Shown: positions 47,901-59,395 of the stretch, piece after piece
How the letters are laid out: every line of letters starts with the position of its first letter
Numbering within the stretch: the stretch's first letter is position 1
From: Apostichopus japonicus
Taxonomy: Eukaryota > Echinodermata > Holothuroidea > Aspidochirotida > Stichopodidae
Direction of reading: 5' to 3'
Length of the DNA stretch: 64,000 bases
NCBI RefSeq assembly: GCF_037975245.1
Contig: NC_092578.1
Location: 17,863,821-17,927,820 of the forward strand
Made by a program: the position numbers and the translations under genes
Notes under the pieces: model-generated
What the model was told of the DNA's origin: nothing
Databases searched by the model: none
What the model saw: the letters and a program-made list of their open reading frames with translations, nothing else

Positions 47901-50900
47901 TAACAAGACAAGCCTACTCGGTATAGTTAGTGCCTACTCAGTATGAGTGGAGCCTGCTAGATATAGCAAGTTGAGCCTGCTAGATATAGAAAGTTGAGCC
48001 TGCTTGGTATGGCAAGTCAAGTGGTCTCTACATGGAGAGAGTAGAGACAAGCCTACTAGGTGTTCTGTATTACAGTGTTCGTAATCAACACAAAACAATA
48101 CACATGGCATACAGGATGCTACTTTGGCACTGCTCTATAACATGTCATGTTGTCTTCTTCCTTTCTTCTTTCCGCACTCCCCCCCACCCCCCCCCCCCAC
48201 CCCAGGCCTCAAATTGTCAGTATCCTCCAATCCCCAAACATACCCTGGCTCACTGGACTATTGGTACACATTGCAAAGAGCACCGAATGAAAAACTGGCA
48301 TAAAGGTTTTAAAAACGAAGGAACAATAATAACATTGTTGAATTCATTTATCCCAGTTTTTTGCTCGAAATACATCAAATCAACATCAAAAGGGAAAAAT
48401 TAATTGAAAAATGTTGACGGCAATATTAATTAACACTTCTGATACTGTAATATTTCCAACAAGGTTCACAAGTAGCACTGTAGCAGTAGAGAATATTTAC
48501 ATCTAGAATGAGCAACCATGTTTCATAAACGGAACAAAAGTTAAGGAAATAACTGGCAGACTGGCAGCACAAATTTTCATTAATTGGAGAGTGTGAACTC
48601 ATTCCATATACAGGAATCGTTCTGGTTACATGAATTCCTGCGTTCAAAACTTAACACACCTTTATCAAAAAAATATAACAAAATCAGCACAAAATTTGTC
48701 TCTCTTTTTTTTGTTTTTGGGTCAAGAAGCAAATATGACTTTATACATGCTTGCTTCAAGTTCACTTCTGGTACCAAATTGGACAATCTTGTAAATGACA
48801 TGTAGAAATTGAATGCTACAGTATTAGTATGTTCTTTTGTTTGTTACACACAAAAATGCCTTTGGACTATTTTTTTTAATCACCATTGAAAATTTCTCTT
48901 AGCATTCTGGGAAAAAAAAAGGTAGGCTTTGACACACATTTAGCACTGATTGCCAGAATTACAAAACCTACATGATATCATAAAACTGCAATAATTTGAT
49001 CGTGCCTCATTCTTTGTGAAAAAGCTACAGAAATCGATTGACCTATTCTACTTTATCTTGCTTAAAAGGCTTCACTGTTAACTGAGTCTGCAAAAGCATT
49101 AAGATACCCTGCATAGTGCAGCAACTTGACCTAGATTGTTTTCACGAGCCCCCTACATCATCATGGCCGCTGGGGGTTTCATTACCGACATTGATGAAAA
49201 TGATGAGATAATATTAGAAAATAAGCCTAAAAAGACATACTGTAGTAAGAATAAATACATTCTAGTAGTACTATGATAAATGGAATTGGAACTATAAAAC
49301 AGTACACCAACATGAAGAAACTTGTCTACCTAACATCACATATAAAATTTACCATGTTCGTGATTACTCGTAAGGCAGACAACATTTTCTTGAAGACAAA
49401 ATGGTTCGGCTTGATTAATCTATCTTAATCTTAATCTAGATATTTACCCTTCATCAGAAACACATTTCTTCCCACCAACCCACCCCCCCTACCCTCCAGT
49501 ACTTAAAAAATGAATTTAATACAAAAAGAATGATTATCTAACAAACATAGTTATCTTCCCTTATTATTATACCACAGAGAAAAATGAATGGAAATGAGGA
49601 ATAAACTGCATAATTTTTAACAACTTAACAAGCTACTTTATTTCAAAATAAAGCTTTATATCTTGATGCATCTAACCTTATATTTTGGTTTGTGAATGTT
49701 TACAGTAAAAATGAAGCGTTAACATTTTGTTTAAGCATTTTGTGCATGAACCCCTCCCTCCCACCCCCTCCTACAACCCCTCCATTACAAGTGGCTACAG
49801 GGCCTAAAATGCTAGCACCTATGACAAGCTCTTGCAAACAGTGTTGCTGCACTTCCCTCCCCCTTTTATCCGTGCCTTTTCTAAAGCCCTTTCTAAAGCC
49901 CTTTCTAAAGTTGCTGCCCTTTTAAGACAAGCCTCTTCTTTCTCCAGTGTCGCTGTGTTCTTTGCTACGGATTTCTATCCGACACTCCCTTCCGGCAAAT
50001 TTTGATAAATTCTTCCCAACAAAATTTGTGTGACTCTATTCAATGCCTTGAACTATTTCAGGCTTAACTTTTACTGTACATGAGCGATCCAAGATTTTCA
50101 AAAGTGACAAGAATGGTTTACCCTGACATAGCCAAAATAGAAAAATACTGGAATACTGTTTAATGATAGAATGCAATGCACTATAAACAAAAAAAACAAA
50201 ACAAAAATGAATAATACAAACAAAACAAACAGTATGGTTTTAAAGAATATTACTACGTATACGTTAAATATTTTACTAAATTGATAGTTATTACAAAATA
50301 AATATATATCAACAAAAATGGATGGGAGCCATCGACTTGGAGTTATAAATGTTTGCCAATCTTTAAGTTAGCATGACTTCTTCGTCATATGAATCTCCCA
50401 CCCCCCCACCCTCTCACAAAAAAATTTAATGGAAGGCCTAACCTTTTTTTTTAAAAAAAAACCTTATTCAATATCACAAAAGGTGTGACTTTTTAAGGCA
50501 GTAACATTACATAATTATGGTCCAATTTCATCTGATTACATAGTAACATTTAATGCCCACAAGGAAAAGGCAAAAAAAAACCTTAAATATGTAAAAACAA
50601 GAAACGCAAACACAACTGTGCAAGCTGGCAAGATGTGAGGAGGAGAAGTTTCAGGATCAAGGTTTAAAAGAATAAATTTCACTTTTTTTCGGATATTCTT
50701 TCCGTCTGTAAATAACCTTGAACGAGAACACAGAGAGTTGTATTTACGAAACAAAGTGAAAAGGGGAGAAAAAAAAAACAATCAGTACCTCCTTTTAATC
50801 TTATCATTTCCCTATTTAAACTTCACTGTGCCTAAAAGATTGAATAATTCCATAGAATTATTGAATTACTTCAGATGGTTCAGCGATTGATTCGGGGGTT

Positions 50901-51741
50901 CGGATAATGAGTGCCGTTTCAAAAGAACAGACACATACACTAACCCTGTCAATCTTAGACTTGTCTGGCAGTCATCCAGCATAAGTATTGTAGCACTAGC
51001 AGGAAGAGATGCTTTCATTAATTTGATTATTCCCAACGATAAACAGTCCAAAAAGGACTGACATCGGTATTAGATACCATATTATTTTATTTCATGAATC
51101 AAACCTAGATTATTTCTCTATTGTGGGTAAGTTTGATATTTGTGCGCAGATAAAAAAAAACTAATACCACTAAGTAAATCCTTGCATACTGTATAATGGG
51201 AAGGGGCAAAATACAAAGTACCACACCTGTGAAATTAACAAAGTTTTCAAGCAGGGAAAAAAAAAAAATTAAAAAAAAAAAATAACAAAAAAATTGGAAT
51301 ATTTATCATATACTGTAAAAGATGGCAGATGGCTTCTACTTGATATGAGAACATGTATTGTTCTTCTCTTCATCTGTGTAGCGCCATCTATTTGTACCTT
51401 ATTATTTAACCACCTTATAAAACCCAGCTACTCTGTATTAAAGACTAACCCTAAACCTACATCTCTGTTCCTTCTTCAATTCTTTTATATGGCCCTGTTG
51501 GTTCCAATAGCAACAACATGTGAATAACCTATTTGCAACAAGCTACATTTTATGCAACAACAAAAATGGTGACATTTCAGCAAAAATAAAAGACTTTGGA
51601 AACCTTTTTATAAAATTATATGAAACAGCTGCAAGATTTATATTCTTTTTTACGAGATATTGAACAAGAGGGCTTCAACCACGTTAATAATCCTTCATTT
51701 TCAGACTGTCTATCATAATAGTGGAAATGCACACTATAAAC

Positions 51742-51747
51742 TTTATT
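51742..51747 (-). terminator. Candidate poly(A) signal of the orphan gene
   Basis: AATAAA on the minus strand, about 533 nt past the stop at 52280. Other copies lie further on, so this is only the nearest candidate. Confidence 0.3.
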
Positions 51748-52279
51748 TACAAAACATCTCAAGTCTTCTTATTAATATTTAAGCAACAACAGTGCAGATT
51801 TATGGGCAAAAATGCAAAAATCATTTTGATTGGAAACAAAGTGAAGAACTAACAAAGAAACCCCCATAATAATCAGAGTCAAATGAAACAAGATTAGATT
51901 GTGATGAGCTTAAAGTACATATAATATAGATTTTTATAGAAAAAAGTATAAATGTAATCCCTTCCTGAAGATTATCTAATTTGGATGTATTGCCTGTCGG
52001 TTTCCAATTTAAACGGTTTCTGAGAACGCTTTTCAAAGCTGCTACAGCTATGATACAAGCAAAAAGATAAATGAACAAAGTTTAATGTTTTTGCACCAAA
52101 AAATCATGGTCTACAAAGCTAAATGGAGCAATTGCCAAATAGAACAAGGTTGCTTGACACAAATAAATTTGAAACTCTTTAAGAATGTTTCTTGATAAAT
52201 CTAAGTACCGGAAACAGGTGACATACCGCTCTCGATATATTCTCTGCCTCTCTCTCTCTCTCTCTCGTCTCGTTTCTTC

Positions 52280-52459
52280 TCACACGACATCCACGCCGAC
52301 GTTGACACCTCCCGAGATGATGCCTCGACGACGAACCTCCTTCAGCATGATAAACTGGCAGTTATTCTGGGCGTGGGGTACGCCGTCCACCCAGTTGAGG
52401 TACTGGATCTCCCCCTGGACGTCCACGGTACGGTCGGTGGTCGTCAGGTACCGGTGAAT
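52280..52459 (-). CDS. Orphan gene exon 6 (last)
   Basis: Residues 228-286: IHRYLTTTDRTVDVQGEIQY, LNWVDGVPHAQNN, ends GGVNVGVDVV. Acceptor GCTATCAG. GC-rich coding texture contrasts with the AT-rich surroundings. Confidence 0.78.
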   Translation of the reverse strand: MHRYLTTTDRTVDVQGEIQYLNWVDGVPHAQNNCQFIMLKEVRRRGIISGGVNVGVDVV

Positions 52460-55400
52460 CTGATAGCAAAATAAATTCCCCCGTGTCAAAACTTGGTGGA
52501 GTAGATGAAGCATAGTGTGCCTCGGTTTTCGGTGTTGTTGCTAAGGTTTTTTAGTGTTGTTGCTATGTTTTTTTTAGTGTTGTTGCTATGGTTTTTTTTT
52601 AGTGTTGTTGCTATTGTTTTTTTTTAGTGTTGTTGCTATGGTAGGTTTTTAGTGTTGTTAATATGGTAGGTTTTTAGTGCTGTTGCTATGGTTTTTAGTG
52701 TTGTTGCTATGTTTTTTTTAGTGTTGTTGCTATGGAATTTTTTTAGTGTTGTTGCTATGGTAGGTTTTTAGTGTTGTTGCTATGGTAGGTTTTTAGTGTT
52801 GTTACTATGGTAGGTTTTTAGTGTTGTTGCTATGGTTGGTTTTAGAGTTGTTGCTATGGTTGGTTTTTAGTGTTGTTGCTATGGTTTTCAGTCTTGTTGT
52901 TGCTGTGCTTGTTTTTGTGTTTTTCTTTAGTCTATGTGTGCTTTGTATTGTTGGGAAGAAAAAAATATCCCACATTTCTCTGCACATGGATTGTGGATAA
53001 ATACTTGACCCATGAGTTATATACTATATAATGTTGAAATAATGAATAATTAACAGGTCAAAGAGCAAGATATCGTTCTCTCTGTTTTGGTCGTTCTGTA
53101 AAATATCTACGGAAAGACTGACAAATTGCAACCGCTTTAGGTTTGGTTTGATTTTGATCAATATATACATGTGGTTATAACCATGTGAATACTTCCCACA
53201 GGCCATTGCTGAAAATTGATGTCTAACAAATTTGAAGGAATAGTAGTTTCTTTCATTAACAAACCTTGCAACTTATTGATTGTATCATATGCCCCCCACC
53301 CACCCCCCCCCCTACATCCTGCCTTTTCAGAAGGCAAACTTTTATAAGTAAAAATAAAGGATTTACCCTGTAACATGGGCAAGTCAGCAAGCAGCATGGC
53401 AAACAGCAGAGGGTGCAACACAAGAGACTGGGGTCGCACCCATACGGCACAAAGAATTCACTGGTGTTCGTAATGATAATATCTGCACTTTCGGCAAAAG
53501 CAATGGTGTTCAGGCAACTGAGACAATCTTCGTCGGCCTGGAGCAGATGGCGATACCAATCCTTAATCACCGAGTTGAAATTAATCTGGGTTAAAATGCA
53601 AAGATAACGTGTGATCGTTGATTAAGAAAAAAAGTGACGGTTAGCTTGGATGCTCCTCGTTGTATATTCATTCATTAGTGACACGTACAGTATAGAGTGA
53701 TTAAAAAGAAATTTTCTGGCGAATGCAATAGCAATAAGTTGCTGCCAATTTTCTATACCTTTTTGGTCAAACCCACATCCTGATAGCAGTTTTGTATTCC
53801 AAAGATACAAACATTTATACATTTTTTCCAAATTTTGTACAAATTTTCATATGAAAATATGAAGTTTTCCAAATCATGTGTTACTTAATAATTGAACCAT
53901 TTATCTGCAGAGGAAAGGAATATTTCTACAAAAACAAAAATTGAATTCGTGAACTACAACTACTTTATCTTTTCTTTAGTTTTGTGATGTTGATTATTGA
54001 GAGCGTGGTGGCCAATTGGCTAAGGCTTCGGACTCGTGATCCAAGGATTGCTGGTTTGATTCCTGCCTAGTTCATTACGTTGTGTCCTTGGGCAAGATGC
54101 TTTATCTCACTTGCTTCTCTCCACCCAGGGGTTAAATGGGTACCTGTGAGGTAACTTGTCATTGGGCGCAGTATATAACTGCTGCCGACTGGAGGGATTG
54201 TCTCTGGGACAGGTTATCATTGACCAGGGGTAATATAACATCTGTAAAGCGCTTTGAGACCTATCGCTGGTATAAAGCGCTATATTAAAAGCAAATATTA
54301 AATATTATTATTATCAAAAGAGCTCTTTTACCCGGAAAGCAAACTTCCTTCCAGACCGGACAAGGGTCCTGCCTTCGTCTATGACTCTCAACAGCTGGCT
54401 CTTAATCACGGGATGTGCCGTATTAACTGTGACAAACATTTCAGCTGAGGAAGGAGAAAAGACAAAACTAGATTTATATTTCCCTAATTTTACAACAACA
54501 ATAAAAAACATGCATAAAATTGATCATTTACAGATAAATTTAGAACATTTTGAACATTTTCACTGCACTTGGTAAAATTCCCAGATTTCAATATCCTGTT
54601 TCAACATTCCAGCAAATTGTAATTGTTGATTACAACTATTTGTACTGTAATACTAAAGTCTTTACCCAAAAATTTAAAGACACTCTGGTGTCTGGCTCTC
54701 ATGTTGACACCTCACCAATGATACTTCAGATTTGTGGGCTGAATTTTCAATTTTTTTCATCGTTTCTAATTCATCTTACCCTTCTATTATGTTTGTAAAC
54801 TATGGATATATTACCTCAAGTTTTGAGCATTAATTCAAATAAATTGGAACAAATCTATATATTGACAAAATATGACCTATTTTTGAATTACACTATGTAC
54901 TGTACGACTGAAGTCCACAAAGCATATATATTCAATGAACTTGTAACAAACCTTGGAAACAACAAAGTAGTTTGGGGGGCTGCAAAGTGTTGTCAGAAAT
55001 ATAGAAAGCAGTCCAAGTTTACCTTTACTGGTGACAATGGCTTAAGGCTTGCCATGGTGAAAATGTGTAGAGACTGAAGCACATGCATAAAACACTTAAT
55101 TATTTAATGTAATCCAAATTATGGTTTCATCGGACAAACCTTTTGTTGTCTTCTTAACATTTTCACAGGCAGGGGCAGAGAACCTTTCCAACTGTATGTC
55201 GAGCAGAAGAGGCTTCGAGAGAAGCCCTTGGACTAAAGTCTCATATTCTGCATCTGAAGACACTTTTAACACTCTGCAAAGGAAGAAAGAAGCAAGTAAA
55301 TATATTTGACTAATTAAAGCAATTTGTCAAGGATTGACCCTTTGAGGATTCTCCCGGTTTGCTATTTGAAAGTTCATAATGCAAATCAGGAAACACCTTG

Positions 55401-56163
55401 ATTGGTTGATCCACAAAGAAAGTTGAACTATCAAATTCAAAAGTAGATTCAGAATTCAACTTTTTTTTGTAATGGCAAATACAAGGAGGGAATTCCTAGA
55501 AAAACAATATAAATTTCAAAACTAAAAGAATCATGCAATAGCAAAATTTCTTTGAACTGTGAAGATACAGATATTATATATATAGCAAATGAGTTCACTA
55601 ATTAATGTCAGATACAAATGGCTCAGACAGTAGAGAAACCTGTACTAAGGATTTGGAAAATAGAATAGAATTGACTTTTAATTCCTCTACGAGGAATCAC
55701 AGTGGCATTGAAATCCCAAGTCAGACTCCACGGGACAACCATGTCACCATATCCCCTATTGAAGTATTCTTTTTATAAACGGTCATTCTTTATACCATAT
55801 TTCCTGATCCCTCCCTCCCCAGTTGATCCTAGGCATCGAGCTGTATTCCCCTTCCTTTGACCCCCCCCCCCTCCCCAGGTAGCCAGTGAAGTTATAAGCG
55901 CATGTGGGTGAGAACTAAATCTAACAAGCAATTGATATAGCAGACTCAATTCATAACAAATGATAACAAAATAGGATTGCAAACCTCTCCATGGAGTCTG
56001 GGAACCAATCCTTATGTTTCGACGAACTAACGCAAACCGTAACTTGGGATCGATCATGCTTGACTGTTGGATCTCCAATTCCGGTATGAACTTGGAAGAA
56101 TGGTGGCGGTGTGCTCAGGAAATCCTGCGTCAGAGTCAACCCTATCATGGGTAGCCTTTCCAT
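52280..56163 (-). CDS. Unrecognised protein with a cysteine-pair cluster, 6 exons, about 286 aa
   Basis: Model: complement(join(52280-52459, 53367-53585, 54332-54444, 55167-55271, 55691-55755, 55985-56163)), 861 nt, phases consistent. The start ATG is preceded in frame by TGA 24 nt upstream. Visible features: N-terminal MERLPMIGLTLTQDFLSTPP; GYGDMVVPWSLTWDFNATVI near 60-80; SEMFVTVNTAHPVIKSQLLR near 117-135; a charged basic stretch; then in exon 5 eight cysteines within 16 residues (210, 211, 214, 215, 218, 219, 223, 225), CCTLCCLPCC.., preceded by PYGCDP; and a C-terminal IQYLNWVDGVPHAQNN segment. There is no signal peptide or long transmembrane helix. The Cys pairs among Leu and Pro look like a palmitoylation or metal-binding patch (inference). 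I cannot place it in any family. The exon 2 donor and exon 3 acceptor are the least certain junctions; an alternative exon 2 end at 55676 is also in phase. Confidence 0.7.
52530..52915 (-). repeat. About 20-bp tandem repeat in the last intron of the orphan gene
   Basis: TTTTTAGTGTTGTTGCTATGG recurs some 17 times with variable T-run length (plus-strand wording). It starts 71 bp from the exon 6 acceptor and occupies nearly half the intron. Confidence 0.92.
53367..53585 (-). CDS. Orphan gene exon 5 (cysteine cluster)
   Basis: Residues 155-227: NSVIKDWYRHLLQADEDCLS, SADIIITNTSEFFVPYGCDP, then the paired cysteines. Acceptor TTAACCCAG, donor GTAAAT. 73 codons, phase 0 at both ends. Confidence 0.8.
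54000..54300 (+). mobile_element. tRNA-derived SINE
   Basis: The head has A-box-like TGGCCAATTGGCTAAGG and B-box-like GGTTTGATTCC at tRNA spacing. The body includes TTGTGTCCTTGGGCAAGATG, and the tail GTAAAGCGCTTTGAGACC..AAAGCGCTATATTAAAAG plus (ATT)n. The tail resembles LINE 3' ends such as the one at 1700-1890. Lies antisense in orphan intron 4. Confidence 0.82.
54332..54444 (-). CDS. Orphan gene exon 4
   Basis: Residues about 117-154: EMFVTVNTAHPVIKSQLLRV and IDEGRTLVRSGRKFAFR. Acceptor CTTCCTCAG, donor GTAAAA. Confidence 0.72.
55167..55271 (-). CDS. Orphan gene exon 3
   Basis: Residues about 83-116: LKVSSDAEYETLVQGLLSKP and LLLDIQLERFSAPA. The acceptor is taken as TTTGCAGAG; use of the AG two bases earlier would break phase with both exon 2 ends. 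Confidence 0.62.
55691..55755 (-). CDS. Orphan gene exon 2
   Basis: Residues about 60-81: GYGDMVVPWSLTWDFNATVI. Donor GTAGAG at 55690; a GTCAAT donor giving an end at 55676 is the alternative. Confidence 0.6.
55985..56163 (-). CDS. Orphan gene exon 1
   Basis: Start ATG at 56161-56163; residues 1-59 including QVHTGIGDPTVKHDRSQVTV and SSSKHKDWFPDSME. The donor GTTTGC is weak. Another frame is open over the same bases but lacks upstream start support. Confidence 0.68.
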
Positions 56164-56473
56164 TTTGGAATAAAATTGGCTCTTGTATCAGGGAATATGA
56201 AAACTGCAACAGCTGAAGGAAATCAAATTTAAGCAAACACATTATTGATAGATTTTGCTCACCAGCTGTAATATTCAATGCATGATATGAACGTTTTGCT
56301 TTATATACGCTTTCTTATAGGGAGACTTGCGTGCATGTCATCAATACTCATCATAATAATAGGGCAGCCTAAACTTGGGCTCCTTTCATTGTCATGGGTT
56401 AGTCTGTTGTAGTCTTACTTACCCAACTTGAACCCAAGACACAAGGCTATGACCGAGTAAGATCTAAATAGTC

Positions 56474-57796
56474 AGGTGGCTTAGCAACAGTTTTCAGGCT
56501 TAACGTTGGAAGTGGGTTACTCAAGCAACATGCCATGATCATCATCTGTTTCAGTGACCCTGTAAACACCTGAATTGACCCCTCATTTGTTCATCTCCGA
56601 TTTTTACAGCCAGATATGACATTTCCTTTTTTTCTGGCGGCCATCTTGGATTTTGGCCGCCATCTTGGAAGTGGGTTACTCAAGCAACATGCCATGATCA
56701 TCATCTGTTTCAGTGACCCCGGAAATACCTGAATTGACGCCTCATTTATTCATCTCCGATTTTTACAGCCAGATATATGACATTTCCTTTTCGAAGTGAT
56801 TATTCGCAGGGCAGCCCGGCGAATAACGTACACAGACACCTTATTCGCAGGGCTGTGACGATTTTGAAAATAGGTTTATTAGGTTTTGCTATTGATACCA
56901 GTCAGTTTAGGGGCCTTGAAAAAGCCAACCTTTTGGGCCCAAATAGTCTTAGCCACTTCATAAGCTAATTTTTGGAGCCCCAGCAGTTCAAGTTTAAAAG
57001 CTTATTTTAAGAGAGCTTATCTTGGGATTCCCCAAAAGCCGATATTGCCTGAAAGCCAATATGGTCAAAGGTGTGACACCCCCCCCCCCCTCCCACACCT
57101 TTACATGCAAATGAGCAGTCACTCTGCAAAAACAAAGGTGAAAATGATCGAGGGATGACATTTTTATGTTGGCGGTACTAATGCTAGACTGGTTCAATCT
57201 TAAGGCCCTAGGCTCCCAAAACCAATCCTAACAGCATTAAGATAGGAATCCCAAAGGCCAATAAATTCCTCAAAATATAGAGGCTCCCAAGACTCTCAAA
57301 AAGATAGCTGGTGCCCAAAAGCAAACTCGAATTGCCCCAAAAGCAAACTCGAATAGCCCCAAAAATTACTGAGCCCGTTAACCCAGTCTAAGGCTGCCCT
57401 GTGAATAAGGTGTATGTGTCTGGCTATTCGCAGGGCAGCCCTGCAAATAAGATGCTTGTGTCTGGCTATTCACAGGGCTGCCCTGCGAAAAAGGTGTATG
57501 TGTCCAGCTATTCGCAGGGCTGCCCTGTGAATAAGATACTTGTGTCCGGCTATTCGCAGGGCTGCCCTGTGCATAAGGTGTATGTGTCTGGCTATTCGCA
57601 GGGCTGCCCTGCGAATAAGCCCCACCTTTCCTTTTTGTCTGGCGGCCATCTTGGATTTTGGCCGCCATCTTGAAAAATCGGAACCGATAAAGTGGGTTCC
57701 ACGGATAAAATCGATAGAAAGGTCGAAAAGAAACTCCATGCCAAATTTGGTACTTTTGTCCGGCCGGTAACGTTAAAGTTGCTAAGCCACCTCACT
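56474..57796. mobile_element. Non-autonomous element with AGGTGGCTTAGCAAC inverted ends
   Basis: AGGTGGCTTAGCAAC at the left end is exactly inverted at the right end (GTTGCTAAGCCACCT), each followed inward by an AACGTT word. Inside: two direct copies of a segment of about 110 bp (GGTTACTCAAGCAACATGCC, ..GATTTTTACAGCCAGATAT) at about 56514 and 56673; GGCGGCCATCTTGG / GGCCGCCATCTTG near 56636 and 57640; and palindromic 42-bp repeats at 57424-57620. No clear target duplication and no transposase. Confidence 0.6.
57420..57620. repeat. 42-bp tandem repeat built on a palindrome, 5 copies
   Basis: Each unit contains TTCGCAGGGCTGCCCTGCGAA or a near variant, a 21-bp palindrome, followed by TAAGGTGTATGTGTCTGGCTA or TAAGATACTTGTGTC. 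Two isolated units lie at 56803-56855. Confidence 0.9.
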
Positions 57797-58680
57797 AAAA
57801 ACGTGTATTGGTCTACTGTCCTGTGTAGCCTACCTGTACCAGCTATCAATGGAAATTATGGACCTCATTATATACATACATGACCTAATTTATAAGCATA
57901 TATGATATAGGCTAGGCTTATTGTTCTCAAAAGTCATGTAGCCTTAGGCCTAATTATATCGTCATGTGTCTTGAAACAATTTTAATCTTTGCACAAAATT
58001 AAAAGTAACAGTTGGGCCTACTGAATAGAATATCAATACAGCCTACGTACTCGTACTCCGGAATTAGCGCTCCCTTTTATCACGGTGAAATGTCAAAACA
58101 GCGAGCAGTATATACCGGACACTTTTGTTAAGTATTATGAAGTCCACATGGTCTTTACATCCAAATACTAACTCAATGATAAACAGAAGTACGTCATATC
58201 GTATCTAGTTTTGTACATATCTAGATAGTACATGTACTGTTTATAAGTGGAAACATTTGTGAAACCCTTCACTGTTATTCACAGTACAGCTTCAAAGTAA
58301 CGTCAGACAGCATATAAACAGCAGTGAGTTAGTAGTTCACTGATTTCAGCTACCATTACTTGCGTAAGTAATAATAGTAGAAAGAATTATATCAACCGAT
58401 ATTTTTAACTGATACACTTCTCCCTAACTTCGCGTAGCCTAGCCTACTATTTATTACTTTAACAGTTTAAGTTAGTCTAGCCCAAATTAAAGTAGGCTAA
58501 CTTTACATTAGTTAGTAGTAGGGTGTAGGCTAGTTTGATGGAAGTAACTTTACTTAGGCTAGCCGAATCGTTCAAGTTCATTTCTCATATGCAAGTGGTA
58601 CATAAAATTGCGGAAATGGAATGTTACATACAAGAAAAAACATTTGCTAGTAAGTTACTAGGCCTAGTTAATGACTATTA

Positions 58681-59085
58681 AGGCCCGGTCACACTACAGC
58701 GATATTTTATCGGAATATGGTCCGATTTTTCCGATTTTAGGCCGAAGAGTGAGGTTTGTGGTAGTGAATGTAATGAATGCAGTGGAACATTCAAATACCT
58801 ACTTCAAATCTGAGGGGTTCTAGAACTGACTACATTCTGAAGTGACGTCACATCGAAAAACGATAAAAATCGGAAGAGAAATCGGATAGCTATCCGATAA
58901 AAGGAAACGGAGTCAATATCAAAAGTTAGAAGAGGGCTATTCCACATCGGAATGGCTCAACAGATAGCAAATCAGGTCCTTTATCACTGTGGCTAGAAGA
59001 CCCGAACGGAAAACAGGCTGTTTCGATTCCTCCGGGAAAATCGGATAGTATTCCAATAAGAAATCGGTATAGTGTGACCGGGCCT
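58681..59085. mobile_element. PIF/Harbinger-like miniature element, TTA target duplication
   Basis: Inverted termini AGGCCCGGTCACACTA (left) and, reversed, the same sequence (59070-59085); longer homology continues inward (TATTCC, CCGAT words). TTA flanks both ends (58678-58680, 59086-59088). 405 bp with no transposase frame. It sits 310 bp upstream of the ferroportin start codon. Confidence 0.88.
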
Positions 59086-59395
59086 TTAGCCTACAAATAT
59101 AAAATAGGCAATACAAATTCATCCAAACAAAGACGAAGGATATGAAAAGACAAACACAAGTATCCGTGGTTTTTATCTGTGTTAGAAGGTAAATAATTGT
59201 AAAAAATTCTTAATGTAGGGTATGCCATTGTGTTATGAAGCGATCACTAACAAGTTACTGTATATAGTTTAGTGGAATCTGATGTACAGATGTTATTTAC
59301 AAATTTCGAAAGCTGAAAACTCAGATTGGTCATATGTGTTCACAAAATATATTTAACTGTTTATGATGTTTTATCGAACAGAAGCCCATTGCAAG

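Larger units (their letters stand above)
41841..52279. other. Convergent interval between CMAH and the orphan gene
   Basis: No further coding exon recognised on either strand. It should hold both 3' UTRs. AATAAA on the plus strand at 42315-42320 and 45957-45962 are candidate CMAH poly(A) signals. On the minus strand AATAAA at 51747-51742 lies about 530 nt past the orphan stop. Tandem arrays occur at 45610-45875 and 47431-47900. Confidence 0.55.
56164..59395. other. Divergent interval between the orphan gene and ferroportin
   Basis: No coding exon seen. Most of it is transposon: the 1.3 kb element at 56474-57796 and the Harbinger-like element at 58681-59085. The roughly 900 bp between them, AT-rich and unique-looking, are the best place for the two promoters. 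Confidence 0.55.

Noticed and set aside
48032-48403. 123-codon plus-strand frame
   Set aside because: Low-complexity proline run from a C tract, begins within degenerate repeats, no family resemblance.
55773-56078. 101-codon minus-strand frame overlapping orphan exon 1
   Set aside because: It runs into the intron and is out of phase with exon 2; the other frame has a start codon with an upstream stop and joins in phase.
58770-58795. Possible iron-responsive element around GAATGCAGTGGAACATTC
   Set aside because: The loop would be eight bases, the bulged C is missing and it lies inside the Harbinger-like element.
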